A stretch of DNA of 64,000 nucleotides from JALZKA01 sp963725035 (GTDB lineage Bacteria > Actinomycetota > Thermoleophilia > Solirubrobacterales > 70-9). Each line of letters begins with the position of its first letter. Position 1 is the stretch's first letter. The DNA lies in the NCBI GenBank assembly GCA_963725035.1, contig CAVRWX010000018.1, positions 558,001 through 622,000 of the forward strand, written 5' to 3'. This document shows positions 16,093 through 25,868 of the stretch, one piece after another. Made by a program: the position numbers and the translations under genes. The notes beneath the pieces are model-generated. The model did not search any database. It worked only from the letters and a program-made list of their open reading frames with translations, and was not told the DNA's origin.

Positions 16093-17841
16093 TCACAGGG
16101 CCTGCTTGACGTCGCGGATGTTCGACTTGACCTGCGCCCAGGCTTCGGCCGACTCGCCGCCGAAGACGAGCTTGCTGGTGGTCAGCGCGAAGCCCTTGAC
16201 CTCTTCGAACGTGGCCTTCGGCGGCATCGCCAGGGCGCGCGGGTCGGTGACGAAGTCGATCAGCGCCGGCCCCGGGTGGTCGAGCGCGCGCTCGATCGCG
16301 GGGCGGATGTCCGCGTGCGTCGCTCGACCCGCTCGCCGTGGAGGCCGGCCGCGGTCGCGAGCGCGCCGAAGTCCGGGTTCTTGACGTCGGTGCCGAACGG
16401 CTGGTAGCCGGCGACCATCATCTCGGCCCGGACCATCCCCAGCGTCGAGTTGTTGAACACCATCAGCTTCACCGGGATGTCGAGCCCGGACGCGGTCAGG
16501 AGCTCGCCCATCAGCATCGAGAAGCCGCCGTCGCCGCAGAGAGCGATCACCTGGCGGTCGGGCGAGCCGACCTTCGCCCCGATCGCCTGCGGCATCGCGT
16601 TGGCCATCGAGCCGTGGCCGAACGAGCCCAGGATGCGCCGCCCGGCCTTCATCTCCAGGTAGCGGGCGCCCCACACGTTGCACATGCCGGTGTCGACCGT
16701 GAAGACGGCGTCCGGCTCGGCCAGCTCGCGAGAGCGCGTCGGCGACCATCTCGGGGCGAAGGCCCTCGCCGGAGCCCTGGTGGTCGACGTAGGTGCGGAG
16801 GTTCTTGACCGCCTTCGCGTGCTTCTTCACCGCGCCGTCGAGGAACGACGAGTCCGATCTCGGCTTCAGCCGCGGCAGCAGCGCGCGCAGGGTCTCGCCG
16901 ACATCGCCGGCCAGGCCGAGGTCGATCTTCGCGCGGCGGCCGAGGTGAAGCGGCTGATCGTCGACCTGGATGATCGTCACATCGGCCGGGATGAACTCGC
17001 GATACGGGAAGTCGCTGCCGAGCATGATCATCAGGTCGCACTTCCCGAGCGCCTCGGTCGCGGCGCCCCAGCCGAGGAGCCCGATCATCCCGACGGCCGC
17101 GGGGTTGTCGTGCTCGAGCACGTCCTTGCCGCGGTACGCGTAGGCGACCGGCGCCTTCAGCGTCTCCGAGAGCTCCAGCACCTCGTCGCGTGCCTGCACG
17201 CGTCCCCTCGCCGCCGTAGATCACGACCTGCTTCGCGCTCTCGATCAGGTCGCTGCGCCGAGTCCAGCGCGGCGTCGGTCGGACGGGCGACCGGGCGCTC
17301 GGTGACGACGGAGTGTTCGAGCAGCGGCGCGATCGACCTTGGCGGCGGCGATGTCGCCCGGGAGGATCACGATGCCGACGCCGCGGTCGAGGATCGCCGC
17401 CTGGAGCGCGAGCTGGGACAGCCGCGGCATCTGGGCCGGCGAGCTGATCGTCGCGACGTAGTTGCAGCAGCCCGCGGAGCATGCCCATCGGATCGGTCTC
17501 CTGGAAGTAGCCGGTGCCGATCTCGGTGCTGGGGATGTGGGTTGCGATCGCGAACACGGCGAGCCGTTTCGCTGGCAGTCGTAGAGGCCGTTGAGCAGGT
17601 GCACGCTGCCCGGGCCCGGAGGAGCCGAGGACGGCGGTCGGGCGGCCGGAGACCTGGGCGTCGGCGCCGGCGGCGAACGCGCCGGCCTCCTCGTTGCGAA
17701 CGTGGACGAAGTCGATCTCGGCGTGTGGCGGCGCAGCGCGTCGACGATCGGGTTGGCCGAGTCGCCGACGATCCCGTAGACGTTGCGGATCCCGACCTCG
17801 ACCATCTGGTCGACCAGGATCTCGGCGACGGTCTGGCTCAT
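16093..17841 (-). CDS. ThDP-dependent pyruvate oxidase/dehydrogenase (PoxB-like), many frameshifts
   Basis: About 580 residues across several frames. MSQTVAEILVDQMVEVGIRN and YGIVGDSANPIVDALRRH are the PYR-domain start, and GTGYFQETDPMGMLRGL follows. The central NAD/FAD-type domain has KCDLMIMLGSDFPYREFIP. The ThDP motif is LCGDGGFSMLMGELLTASGL, then VFNNSTLGMVRAEM. The end is GESAEAWAQVKSNIRDVKQA. This fits quinone-linked pyruvate dehydrogenase (pyruvate to acetate and CO2, electrons to quinone) better than acetolactate synthase. Shifts cluster near 17725, 17575, 17470, 17330, 17265, 17210, 16740 and 16320. It sits 11 bases after malic enzyme, which would supply pyruvate. Confidence 0.8.
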
Positions 17842-17851
17842 GAGCGCTCCG

Positions 17852-19576
17852 TCAACTCTCGATCGTGGGGTACTCGGGCTGCCACATCGCGGACTGGACG
17901 GCGCCGATCGGATCGTCGACCTCGACACGGGCGACGCCCGCGTCGATCGCCGCCTCGACCACGGCGACGGCGACGGTCGCCGACACCTCGCGCAGGCGCT
18001 CGATGTCGGGAAGCAGGCCCTTGGACGGGATCGGAGGCGTCGGCCAGCCCGGCGATCGCGCGGGCGGCGGCCAGGAACAGGGTCTCGGGCATGGGCGATG
18101 CGCTGGCGACGATCGACTCCCAGAGCCCAGGCCCGGGAACATCAGGGCGTTGTTCGCCTGGCCGATCCGGTAGGTCTTGCCGTTGTAGGTCGACGGGGCC
18201 GAACGGGCTGCCGGTCGCGACCAGCGCGGCGCCGTCGGTCCACTCGATCAGGTTCTGCGGGCGTCTGCTCGGCGAGCGGCGTCGGGTTCGACATCGGCAG
18301 CACGATCGGGCGCGGGCAGTGCGCGTGCATCGAGCGGATCACGCTCCTCGGTGAAAGCGCCGGTGACCCCCGACGTGCCGACCAGCATCGTCGGATGCAG
18401 GTTCTCGACGACCTCGGCCAGGCCGAGCGTGCCGTCATCGGTGCGCCAGTCGGCGACGGCCGCCGGGTCCTTCAGCGTACGGCTGCTGGTAGTCGGCGAG
18501 CCCGTCGAGGTCGCTCGTCAGCAGGCCCGGGCGGTCGAGCAGCCAGATCCTGCCGGCGGCATCCTCTGCGGCTGAGCCCGTCGTCGGCTCATCGCGTGGG
18601 CGATCAGGTCGGCGATGCCGACCCCGGCCGCCCCGGCGCCGAAGACGACGATCTGCTGGTCGATCAGCCGGCCGCCTGAGACCTTCACGCCCGCGAGAGC
18701 GCACGCGAGGCCGATCGACGCCGTCCCCTGGATGTCGTCGTCGAACGTGCAGTGGGTGTCGCCGTAGCGCGCGAGGATCGCGCGGGCGGTCGGCGCCGCG
18801 AAGTCCTCCCAGTGGAGGATCGCGTTCGGGAAGCGCTCGCTCGCGGCTGTGACGTAGGCGTCGATGAAGTTCTCGTACTCCTCGCCGCGGGCACGCGAGC
18901 GGCGCACGCCGAGGTAGCGCGGATCGGTGAGCAGCTGCTCGCGGTTGGTGCCGACGTCGAGGCCCACCGCGAGCACGCGATCAGGATCGATCCCGCCGGC
19001 GACCGTGTAGACGGCGAGCTTGCCGATCGAGATGTCGATGCCGCCGACGCCCCAGTCGCCGATGCCGAGGATCGCCTCGCCGTCGGACGCGACGATCAGG
19101 TCGACGTCGTCGGGCCCGAGCCCGGTGCGCTCGAGCGCGCGCATCGATGCCGTCGACGATCATCGACGCTCAGATGGACACCCGCGCGGCCGGCGGAACT
19201 GCTGGCTGAACTGCTCGATCGCGGTGCCGACGGTCGGCGTGTAGACGATCGGAAGCATCTCGGTCGACGTGCTCGCCGACCAGCCGGTAGAAGAGGACCT
19301 CGTTGCTGTCGTGCAGCTGGGTCAGGAAGACCCAGCGGCCGATGTCGTCGTCGTAGGACGAGAACTGCTCGTAGCAGCGGGCGAGCTGCTCGTCGACGGT
19401 CTCGACGGCCGGGGGAAGCATCCCCTCGAGGCCGAGGTGCGCGCGCTCGCTCGCTGGTGAACGCCGACCCGCGGTTGAGCTGCGGATTGTCGAGGACGTC
19501 CAAGCCTCGCGCGTGCACCTCGATCGACACTCCGGCCGTGGTCGTCAACGCGCTCGGTGAACGGCCTATCTCCCAT
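17852..19576 (-). CDS. NAD(P)-dependent malic enzyme, many frameshifts
   Basis: About 570 residues across many frames. GLDVLDNPQLNRGSAFT and LPPAVETVDEQLARCYEQFS lead into MLPIVYTPTVGTAIEQFS, the active-site Tyr box. ASDGEAILGIGDWGVGGIDI and the metal site HCTFDDDIQGTASIGLA follow, then the nucleotide fold VVFGAGAAGVGIADLIAHAM, SNPTPLAEQT and the end AMWQPEYPTIES. It decarboxylates malate to pyruvate. Repair of the C-terminal third needs deletion of one extra base near 18590, 18578, 18475, 18342, 18260, 18190, 18124, 18114 and 18027; others lie near 19145-19450. Every repair examined is a one-base insertion. The exact start is uncertain (ATG 19576 with a shift, or a TTG/GTG nearby). Confidence 0.85.
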
Positions 19577-19580
19577 GCCT

Positions 19581-20853
19581 TCAACCTACATCCGTGTCGA
19601 CGACGATGCGCGCTGACCGCTCGTGCGTGAAGCCCGCCCAGGCCCAGTTCAACATCGCCTTCGTGCGGTCCTCGCCGGTTGACAGCAGCGCGAGGTGCAC
19701 GGCCCCCCACGCAAGCGACGCGGTCCTGCCCTTCATCGTGCGTCCATCAGCGAACTGGATCACGGCGGCGGCGCGGCCGATCGTCGCCATCGTTCCCTTG
19801 TCGTGGTAGCTGAACGGCTCCTGCTCGTTGCCGACAATCCTGCGAGCGATGTTCTCGCCGGCCCTCTCGCCCGACTGAAGGGCGACGGAGCCGAGCTGTG
19901 GCAACGTCATCGCCGTCAGGGCCGTCGGTGATCCAGGCGATGTCGCCAACTGCGTAGACGTTCGGGTACCCGTCGATCGCGAGCTCCGGGCCGACGGGGA
20001 TCCGCCCTCCGCGCTTCAGCTCGGATCCCGATCGACTCCGCGATCGGATGGGCCTGCAGCCCGGCGCCCCAGACGAGCGTGTGCGCCTTCAGCTCGCGAC
20101 CGGACGTGAGCGTCACCCGCGTCGGGGAGACCGAAGCGACCTGTTCGCCCAAGAGCATCTCGACGCCCCAGCCGGCGAGCGTGTCGTGCGCGTAGGTCTG
20201 GAGCTCCTGGTCGAACATCGAGAAGAGGACGGCCCGGCCTCGACGAGAGTCAGCGTGGCCTGATCGATCGGCATGTTCGGATAGTCCTTGGCGAAGTCGC
20301 TTCGGTAGAGCTCTGAAAGGGCGCCAACGCTCTCGACCCCGGTCGGCCCACCTCCGACCACGACGATCGCCAGAGCACCATCGTCGGCGAGCGCCGGGTC
20401 GCGGTCTGCCGCCTCCCAGCGACGCAGCACGTGCTTCTTCAGCCGCTCGGCATCGGCGAGCGTGTACATCGGGAACGCGTGCTCCGCCGCACCCTCGACG
20501 CCGAAAAAGTTGACGCGCGCCCCAAGGCCCAGGACGAGGTAGTCGAACTCGATCGGGGCCATCGAGTCGAACTCGAGCGACGTTCTCCGCCAGGTCGAGC
20601 GAGGTCGCGATCGGCCACGTGGACCGCGACGTTCGGCTGGTCGTGGAACAGGTCGCGAAGCGGATGTGCGACCTCGGCGTCGTCGAGCAGGTCCGTCGGC
20701 CACCTGGTACAGCATCGGCTGGAACGTGTGGTAGTCGTGGCTGTCGACCAGCGCGACCTCGGCATCGGGACTTGGCGAGCGTGCGGGCAGCGCCGACGCC
20801 GGCGAACCCGCCACCAAGGATGAGGACGCGCGGGTGCCGCTCTAGCTAATCAT
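19581..20853 (-). CDS. Type II NADH dehydrogenase (NDH-2), frameshifted
   Basis: About 420 residues across frames. VLILGGGFAGVGAARTLAKS is the FAD-binding site, and HDYHTFQPMLYQVA is the classic NDH-2 signature. The NADH-binding site is LAIVVVGGGPTGVESVGAL. The end AMLNWAWAGFTHERSARIVV is the C-terminal membrane-associated helix. It oxidises NADH and reduces quinone without proton pumping. Frames change near 20780, 20690, 20590, 20240, 20025 and 19925. The first codon is unclear because the ATG at 20853 is followed by an in-frame stop in the present sequence. It lies five bases before malic enzyme and ten after the MFS gene. Confidence 0.85.
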
Positions 20854-20862
20854 GGGCGCACG

Positions 20863-22486
20863 CTAGATGCCGCGTGCCGGTTCGGCATCACCCGCAGTAG
20901 GTGATTGCCATCGCGCGTCCTCGGCGGCGTATTCGCGATGCAGGCGGGCCTCGTCCTCCTTGCCCGGGAAGCGGAAGCGGACGATCAGCGCGCCGAGCAG
21001 GATCGCGATGATCCCCGCGAGGTAGGCGCGGTGATCGCCGTCGAGGAACGAGCTGCGCGCGGCGGCGATGATCTGGTCGGCGTACTTCGGGTACTGCTCA
21101 GCGACCTCGGCGGCGCTCGAGAACGACTTCTCGAGCTGCGCCTGGACTCCGTCGGTGACCTTGTCCTGGTTGGGCGAGTTGGCGACCGCCGCGGCGATCG
21201 AGGCGGAGTAGCCGGCGGTCAGGACGGCCCCGAGGATCGACTGCATGATCGCGCCGCCGAGATCGCGCTGAAGGTCGCTGGTTCCCGACGCCATCCCGGC
21301 GCGCGAGACCGGGACCGAGCCGGTGAGCGAATGCGAGGCGGGCGTTCCCGCAAAGCCCGACGCCGGCGCCGATGAGGAGGTAGGCGAGCCCGACCTCCCA
21401 GTACGGCGTGCTCTCGTCCCAGAGCAGGAGCATGGCCAGGAACCCGAGCAGGCAGAAGAGGTAGCCGGTCAAGAGCGTGAACCGCGATCCGCGCGCCTCG
21501 ATCAGCTTCGCCGAGCGGGGCGCCATCAGGACCATGCCCACGGCCCCGGGCAGGATCGCCGCGCCCGGCGCCAAGGGTCGAGTACTCGAGCACGTTCTGG
21601 AGGTACTGCTGGCCGATGAACATCGCGCCCATCAGCGTCCCGAAGACGATGATCCCGGCGACCGCGGCAACCCAGAAGATCCGTCGGCTCGCGACCGCGA
21701 GGTCGTAAAGCGGACTCGCGACGCGCCGCTGGCGAAGCACGAACGCCCCGCCGGCGGCGAGCGCGATCAGTCCGAGCCCGGCGGCAGCGCTCCCTCGTTC
21801 GGGAATCACGGAGAAGTTGATCGCGAGCACGAGCGCGGCGATCATCAGCACCGAGAGGATGCCGCCGAGGTTGTCGACCGGATCTGTGGTCTCGTTGACG
21901 TGGGCAGGGACAAAGCGGTACGCCAGATCAGAGCGCCACAACCGCGAGCGGCAACGTGATCAGGAACACGGAGCCCCATTCGAACTGGGTCAGCATCGCG
22001 CCGGCGAGCAGCGGTCCCATGGACGAGATCGCCGCGCCGAGCCCTGACCACAGCGCGATCGACTTCGTCCGAGCCTGGCCCGACCACAGCGCGGTGATCA
22101 GGGCGAGCGTGGTCGGAAAGGCGAGCCCGGCGGCAAGCCCGCCCATGATCCGCGCGCCGAACAGGACCTCGATCGACGGCGCGAACGCCGCCAGGAGCGA
22201 GGCGGGGATCGCGAGGCCGGTGCCGATGAGAAGCAGCAGCTTGCGGCCGTAACGGTCGCCCACGGCGCCCAGGTAGAGCACCGACGCAGCGAGCCCGAGC
22301 GAGTACCCGACCGCAACGAGGTTGAGTGCCGCCTGGCCGGCGTCGAACGCCTTCCCGATGTCCGGCAGCGCCACGTTGGCGACCGCCAGGTTCAGGTTCG
22401 CCACCGCGGCGACCAGGATCAGCGCGGTCAGCACCAATCCCTGGCGCTGCGGACCGCTTCCGGCTTCCTCGCCCCCAGGAGGTCAC
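20863..22486 (-). CDS. MFS transporter, DHA2-like drug/proton antiporter, frameshifted
   Basis: About 540 residues. VLTALILVAAVANLNLAVAN and VALPDIGKAFDAG open the first helices, and the loop motif VGDRYGRKLLLLIGTGLAI is the MFS A-motif. RIMGGLAAGLAFPTTLALIT and LLAGAMLTQFEWGSVFLITL follow. The C-terminal half (FSVIPERGSAAAGLGLIAL, DLQRDLGGAIMQSILGAV) gives about 14 helices, as in the DHA2 family. Frames change near 22460, 21930, 21575, 21355 and 21290. The GTG at 22486 is the likely start. It is the first gene of the minus-strand cluster that ends with cydB. The substrate cannot be inferred. Confidence 0.8.
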
Positions 22487-22556
22487 GCCTCAAGTAATAC
22501 AGCTTGCGCTCAGAGCGCGGACGGCCACCTCGCATGCCGCGCGCTGGCGGACTCGA

Positions 22557-23324
22557 TCAGAGCGGCATCGACTCCCCGGGCTGAAGCACCCGTGCTTCTA
22601 CGTCCGGCGCCAGCTCAGCCATGCGGGCGGTGAACTTCTCGGCTGGGCGGACGAGGATCTCATGCGCTCGATCGCCGAGCCCCATGCGGAGCATCGTGCC
22701 CCAGTGGATGGGCACGGCTACGCGCGGGCCGATGGCCGCCGCGGCCTCGGCGGCGAGCCTTGCGTCCAGGTGGTGCGCCTCGCGGAGGTTGGGTCCCCAT
22801 CCCGCGATTGGCAGGAGCGCCACGTCGATGCCGGTGAGGCCGCTCATGTCGAAGGGTGCCGTGTCGCCGGCAAAGAAGACCGTTGAGCCCCCTTGAACTT
22901 CGTAGCCCAGCGCCGGAACGCGGGCGCCGACGGGGTAACGCCGCCCGTCGTGCTCGACCGGGACGGCGTTTATCCGAGCGCCTCCGATCTCGGCCCAGTC
23001 ACCCGCGGCGACCTCGTCGACGTGCTTGAGGCCGTAGCGCCGAAGGAGCTTTGCCGATCCCGCAGGTGCGATGACCCGCGTATCCCGCCCAAGTCTCTTT
23101 TTTAGCGACGGCGGATCGAGGTGGTCCGGGTGGAGGTGCGAGATCAGAACCGCGTCGATCCGCTCAACGACCTCGGGCGCCACAGCGCCGACGTGCCGCC
23201 GGATGTGGAGCACCCTGTCACGCAGCACGGGGTCGGTGAGGATGCGAGCACCGCCTATCTCGAGCAGGACCGTCGAATGGCCGACGAAGGTCAGGTGCTC
23301 CTGCGATGCGTCTGTTTCGCTCAC
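22557..23324 (-). CDS. Metal-dependent hydrolase, metallo-beta-lactamase fold (UlaG/NAPE-PLD-like)
   Basis: 255 residues. HLTFVGHSTVLLEIGGARIL and TDPVLRDRV open the fold. The metal motif is ISHLHPDHLDPPSLKKR, and VFFAGDTAPFDM holds the bridging Asp. PIHWGTMLRMGLGD contains the last His. This is the single-domain hydrolase type related to UlaG and N-acyl-phosphatidylethanolamine phospholipase D. The GTG at 23324 (VSETDASQEHLTFVG) is preferred; the frame is open far upstream, but only as a shadow of the next gene. It lies 23 bases after the epoxide-hydrolase-like gene, probably in one transcript. Confidence 0.83.
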   Translation of the reverse strand: MSETDASQEHLTFVGHSTVLLEIGGARILTDPVLRDRVLHIRRHVGAVAPEVVERIDAVLISHLHPDHLDPPSLKKRLGRDTRVIAPAGSAKLLRRYGLKHVDEVAAGDWAEIGGARINAVPVEHDGRRYPVGARVPALGYEVQGGSTVFFAGDTAPFDMSGLTGIDVALLPIAGWGPNLREAHHLDARLAAEAAAAIGPRVAVPIHWGTMLRMGLGDRAHEILVRPAEKFTARMAELAPDVEARVLQPGESMPL

Positions 23325-23347
23325 CTGCGCGCTCCCCGCGGCGTAGC

Positions 23348-23785
23348 TCAGTCGCCGGGCCAGGAACGATTCAGGCCTGGTGAAACGACGCCGGCAAGCG
23401 CCCGGACGAGGCTCACGATCATGTCGCCCCAGTCGAACGAGTCGCGCCACAGCGTGATCTTTCCGTCCTGAACTTCGAACCGGCCGTAAACCCAGAAGCG
23501 CTGCTCGAAACGGCCGAAGCCGAGGGCATCGGTCCGCTCGGTCAGGACGACCTTGCCCTCCTCGGCGACGTTGTGGAAGTGGACGCGGAAACGACTTTGA
23601 CCGTCGAGGCCGCGGAGGATTCGCATGATGCTGCTCCTCCCGCGCACGGTTGGCAACGAGACGTTGATCCAAACCGCGTCATCAGCCAGGAGCTCATCCG
23701 CGCGATCGAGGTCCTTAGCCTCGAGCGCCTCGAGCATGTCGACGACGACGTCGCGCTGGGACTGGCTCACTTCGACCGTGCTCAT
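23348..23785 (-). CDS. Limonene-1,2-epoxide hydrolase-family protein
   Basis: 145 residues. The LEH fold is seen in VVVDMLEALEAKDLDRADEL, DDAVWINVSLPTVRGRSSIM and FRVHFHNVAEEGKVVLTERT. The Asp-Arg-Asp catalytic set can be placed in LTERTDAL and LWRDSFDWGDM, so epoxide hydrolysis is plausible, not merely ligand binding. The substrate is unknown; actinobacterial members act on terpenoid or steroid epoxides. It appears to be transcribed with the hydrolase downstream. Confidence 0.78.
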   Translation of the reverse strand: MSTVEVSQSQRDVVVDMLEALEAKDLDRADELLADDAVWINVSLPTVRGRSSIMRILRGLDGQSRFRVHFHNVAEEGKVVLTERTDALGFGRFEQRFWVYGRFEVQDGKITLWRDSFDWGDMIVSLVRALAGVVSPGLNRSWPGD

Positions 23786-23829
23786 GGGACCACGCTAGCG
23801 GGCGGCGCATATGCGGCGCGGAGTCTCGC

Positions 23830-24033
23830 TCAGCGGCGGACGGGCCCTGTGGGACCAGTCGAGCCGGTCTGGCCCGTCGGACCGGTGGGACCCGTGGGGC
23901 CGGTCGGACCGGCGTCGCAGCCGAGGTCGTTCCGGATGTCCGCGCCTCCTGCTTCCAACCGCGCTCGGTGGTGATCGTGGGTGGGCGCATGCCTCCGCTC
24001 TAGGACATTCGCCCATTGTTTCGCCTCCGCCAC
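23830..24033 (-). CDS. Possible small collagen-like peptide
   Basis: A 67-codon minus-strand frame starts MAEAKQWANVLERRHAPTHD and ends with about eight collagen triplets, (GPT)4-GQT-GST-GPT-GP, then VRR. Collagen-like G-x-T repeats are known in bacterial surface and phage tail proteins. The single Cys just before the repeat (DLGCDAG) could link chains. The frame lies between the epoxide-hydrolase-like gene and the divergent ABC transporter. It could also be a remnant of a larger gene, or GC-biased noise with a GGNCCN period. No signal peptide is visible. Confidence 0.35.
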   Translation of the reverse strand: MAEAKQWANVLERRHAPTHDHHRARLEAGGADIRNDLGCDAGPTGPTGPTGPTGQTGSTGPTGPVRR

Positions 24034-24081
24034 ACCAAATCTTCACGGTTTCGCGCACGCGGTGGCTAGGTTGAAACGCTC

Positions 24082-25059
24082 ATGTCTGAAGAACTCGCAG
24101 TCGAGGCCAAGGGCCTCACCAAGACGTACAAGGACGTGGAGGCGCTCCGCGGAATCGACCTGCGCATCGAACGCGGAACGGTGCTCGGACTGCTGGGCCC
24201 GAACGGCGCCGGCAAGACGACCGCGGTACGAATCCTGACGACGCTTCTCCCTCCCACCGCGGGCAAGGCCAGCGTGATGGGACTTGACGTCGAGGACGAC
24301 GCAGCGGCGCTGCGGGCGCAGATCGGCCTGGCCGGGCAGAACGCCGCGGTCGACGAGAACCTGACGGGGTTTGAGAACCTGGAGATGGTCGGGCGCCTCT
24401 ATCACCTCGGCAAGAAGCCCTCGGCGGAGCGGGCGCGCGCCCTGCTCGACCGGTTCGAGCTCGACGAGGCGGGTGACCGGCTCGTCAAGACCTACTCCGG
24501 CGGAATGCGCAGGCGCCTCGACCTCGCCGCGTCGCTGGTCGCCGAGCCGCCGGTCATCTTCCTCGACGAGCCGACCACAGGGCTCGATCCCCGCAGTCGC
24601 TTCGCTATGTGGGAAACAATCGAGGCGATGGTCTCCGGCGGGACGACGGTGCTCCTCACCACGCAGTACTTGGACGAGGCGGATCGGCTCGCTGACAGGA
24701 TCGCGGTGCTCGATCACGGCGTGGTGATCGCCGAGGGCACGTCGGACGAGCTCAAGGACATGATCGGCGGCGAGCGGATCGAGGTGACGCTGGGCAACGG
24801 ATCGCAGGCCGACGCGGCGGTTTCGGCGCTGGCCCATATCTCGAGCGACGCTCCCCAGCTTGATGACGGGGTCGTCAGCGTGCCGCTTGATCGCGAGCGG
24901 ACGTCGATCGCAGACGCCGTGCGGCGGCTCGACTCCGCCGGGGTCGACGTCGAGGACTTCGCAGTTCGCCGGCCGACGCTGGATGAGGTCTTCATCACGC
25001 TGACTGGCCACGCTGCTGAAGAGGTTTCGGAGGACGACGAGGAGGAGTCCGGACGATGA
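24082..25059 (+). CDS. ABC transporter ATP-binding protein, DrrA type
   Basis: 325 residues. Walker A is GLLGPNGAGKTTAVRILTTL, with AGQNAAVDENLTGFENL and the signature TYSGGMRRRLDLAASLVAEP. Walker B is VIFLDEPTTGLDPRSR, with the catalytic Glu. The C-terminal extension (DSAGVDVEDFAVRRPTLDEV) is typical of daunorubicin-resistance-type ATPases, which form two-gene exporters. The stop overlaps the permease ATG (ATGA). It probably exports a drug, lipid or polyketide. The nature of the substrate is not visible. Confidence 0.92.
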   Translation: MSEELAVEAKGLTKTYKDVEALRGIDLRIERGTVLGLLGPNGAGKTTAVRILTTLLPPTAGKASVMGLDVEDDAAALRAQIGLAGQNAAVDENLTGFENLEMVGRLYHLGKKPSAERARALLDRFELDEAGDRLVKTYSGGMRRRLDLAASLVAEPPVIFLDEPTTGLDPRSRFAMWETIEAMVSGGTTVLLTTQYLDEADRLADRIAVLDHGVVIAEGTSDELKDMIGGERIEVTLGNGSQADAAVSALAHISSDAPQLDDGVVSVPLDRERTSIADAVRRLDSAGVDVEDFAVRRPTLDEVFITLTGHAAEEVSEDDEEESGR

Positions 25060-25826
25060 GTCATGCGATCTCCGACACCCTTGTCCTTGCCAAGCGCAAT
25101 CTGATCCGGATCGTCAGAGCGCCGGACCTGCTGACGGCTTTCACGATCCAGCCGGTGATGTTCGTGCTGTTGTTCGTCTACGTGTTCGGCGGGGCGATCC
25201 AGGTGCCGCCGTATTTCGACAGCTACGCCGACTTCCTGATTCCGGGCATCCTGGTGCAGAACATCGCCTTCGGCGGGTTCGCGACGGCGCTTGGGCTCTC
25301 GGCGGACCTCCAGCTCGGGCTGATCGACCGCTTCCGGTCGCTGCCGATGGCACGCTCTGCCGTACTCGCGGGGAGGACCATCGCCGACATTGCGACGAAC
25401 TTCCTGTCGATGACGATCGTCACCGGAGTCGGCCTGATCGTCGGCTTTGCGTTCGACGCGCCGATCGGCAACATCCTCCTTGGTGTGCTCCTCCTGATCA
25501 TGCTGGGCTACGCCTTCTCCTGGGTTTTTGCATACATCGGAATGGTCTCGTCGACTCCCGAATCAGCGAACGCGATTGGCTTCATGGTGATCTTCCCGCT
25601 GACGTTCATCTCGTCGGCGTTCGTGCCGGTCGAGTCGATGCCGGCTGCCCTCCAGTCGTTCGCCGAGGTCAACCCCTTCACCACGGCGGTGGACGCGATG
25701 CGCCATCTCTGGCAGAGCGCGCCGGCGAACACGGACGTGTGGGTCGCGTTCCTCGAGACGATCGTGATCACGGTCGTGTTCTTCTTCATCTCGACGGCGA
25801 CGTACAAGCGCGCGACAGCGAAGTGA
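25056..25826 (+). CDS. ABC-2 type permease, DrrB type
   Basis: 256 residues with six predicted helices: LLTAFTIQPVMFVLLFVYVF, then LIPGILVQNIAFGGFATALG, IVTGVGLIVGFAFDAPIGNI, ILLGVLLLIMLGYAFSWVFA, VIFPLTFISSAFVPVESMP and IVITVVFFFISTATYKRAT. The motif QPVMFVLLF and the family-typical FVPVESMPAALQSFAEVNPF identify it as the membrane partner of the preceding ATPase. It is translated from an ATG overlapping that gene. Confidence 0.92.
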   Translation: MSHAISDTLVLAKRNLIRIVRAPDLLTAFTIQPVMFVLLFVYVFGGAIQVPPYFDSYADFLIPGILVQNIAFGGFATALGLSADLQLGLIDRFRSLPMARSAVLAGRTIADIATNFLSMTIVTGVGLIVGFAFDAPIGNILLGVLLLIMLGYAFSWVFAYIGMVSSTPESANAIGFMVIFPLTFISSAFVPVESMPAALQSFAEVNPFTTAVDAMRHLWQSAPANTDVWVAFLETIVITVVFFFISTATYKRATAK

Positions 25827-25868
25827 CGCGATGTGACGTTTCGCCGGCTCGTACGTAGTGTGGGTGAC

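Noticed and set aside
22557..23672. An extended 371-residue form of the metal-dependent hydrolase
   Set aside because: The extra N-terminal part overlaps the epoxide-hydrolase-like gene antiphase and is Arg/Pro-rich. Family proteins start at the GTG-encoded VSETDASQEHL.
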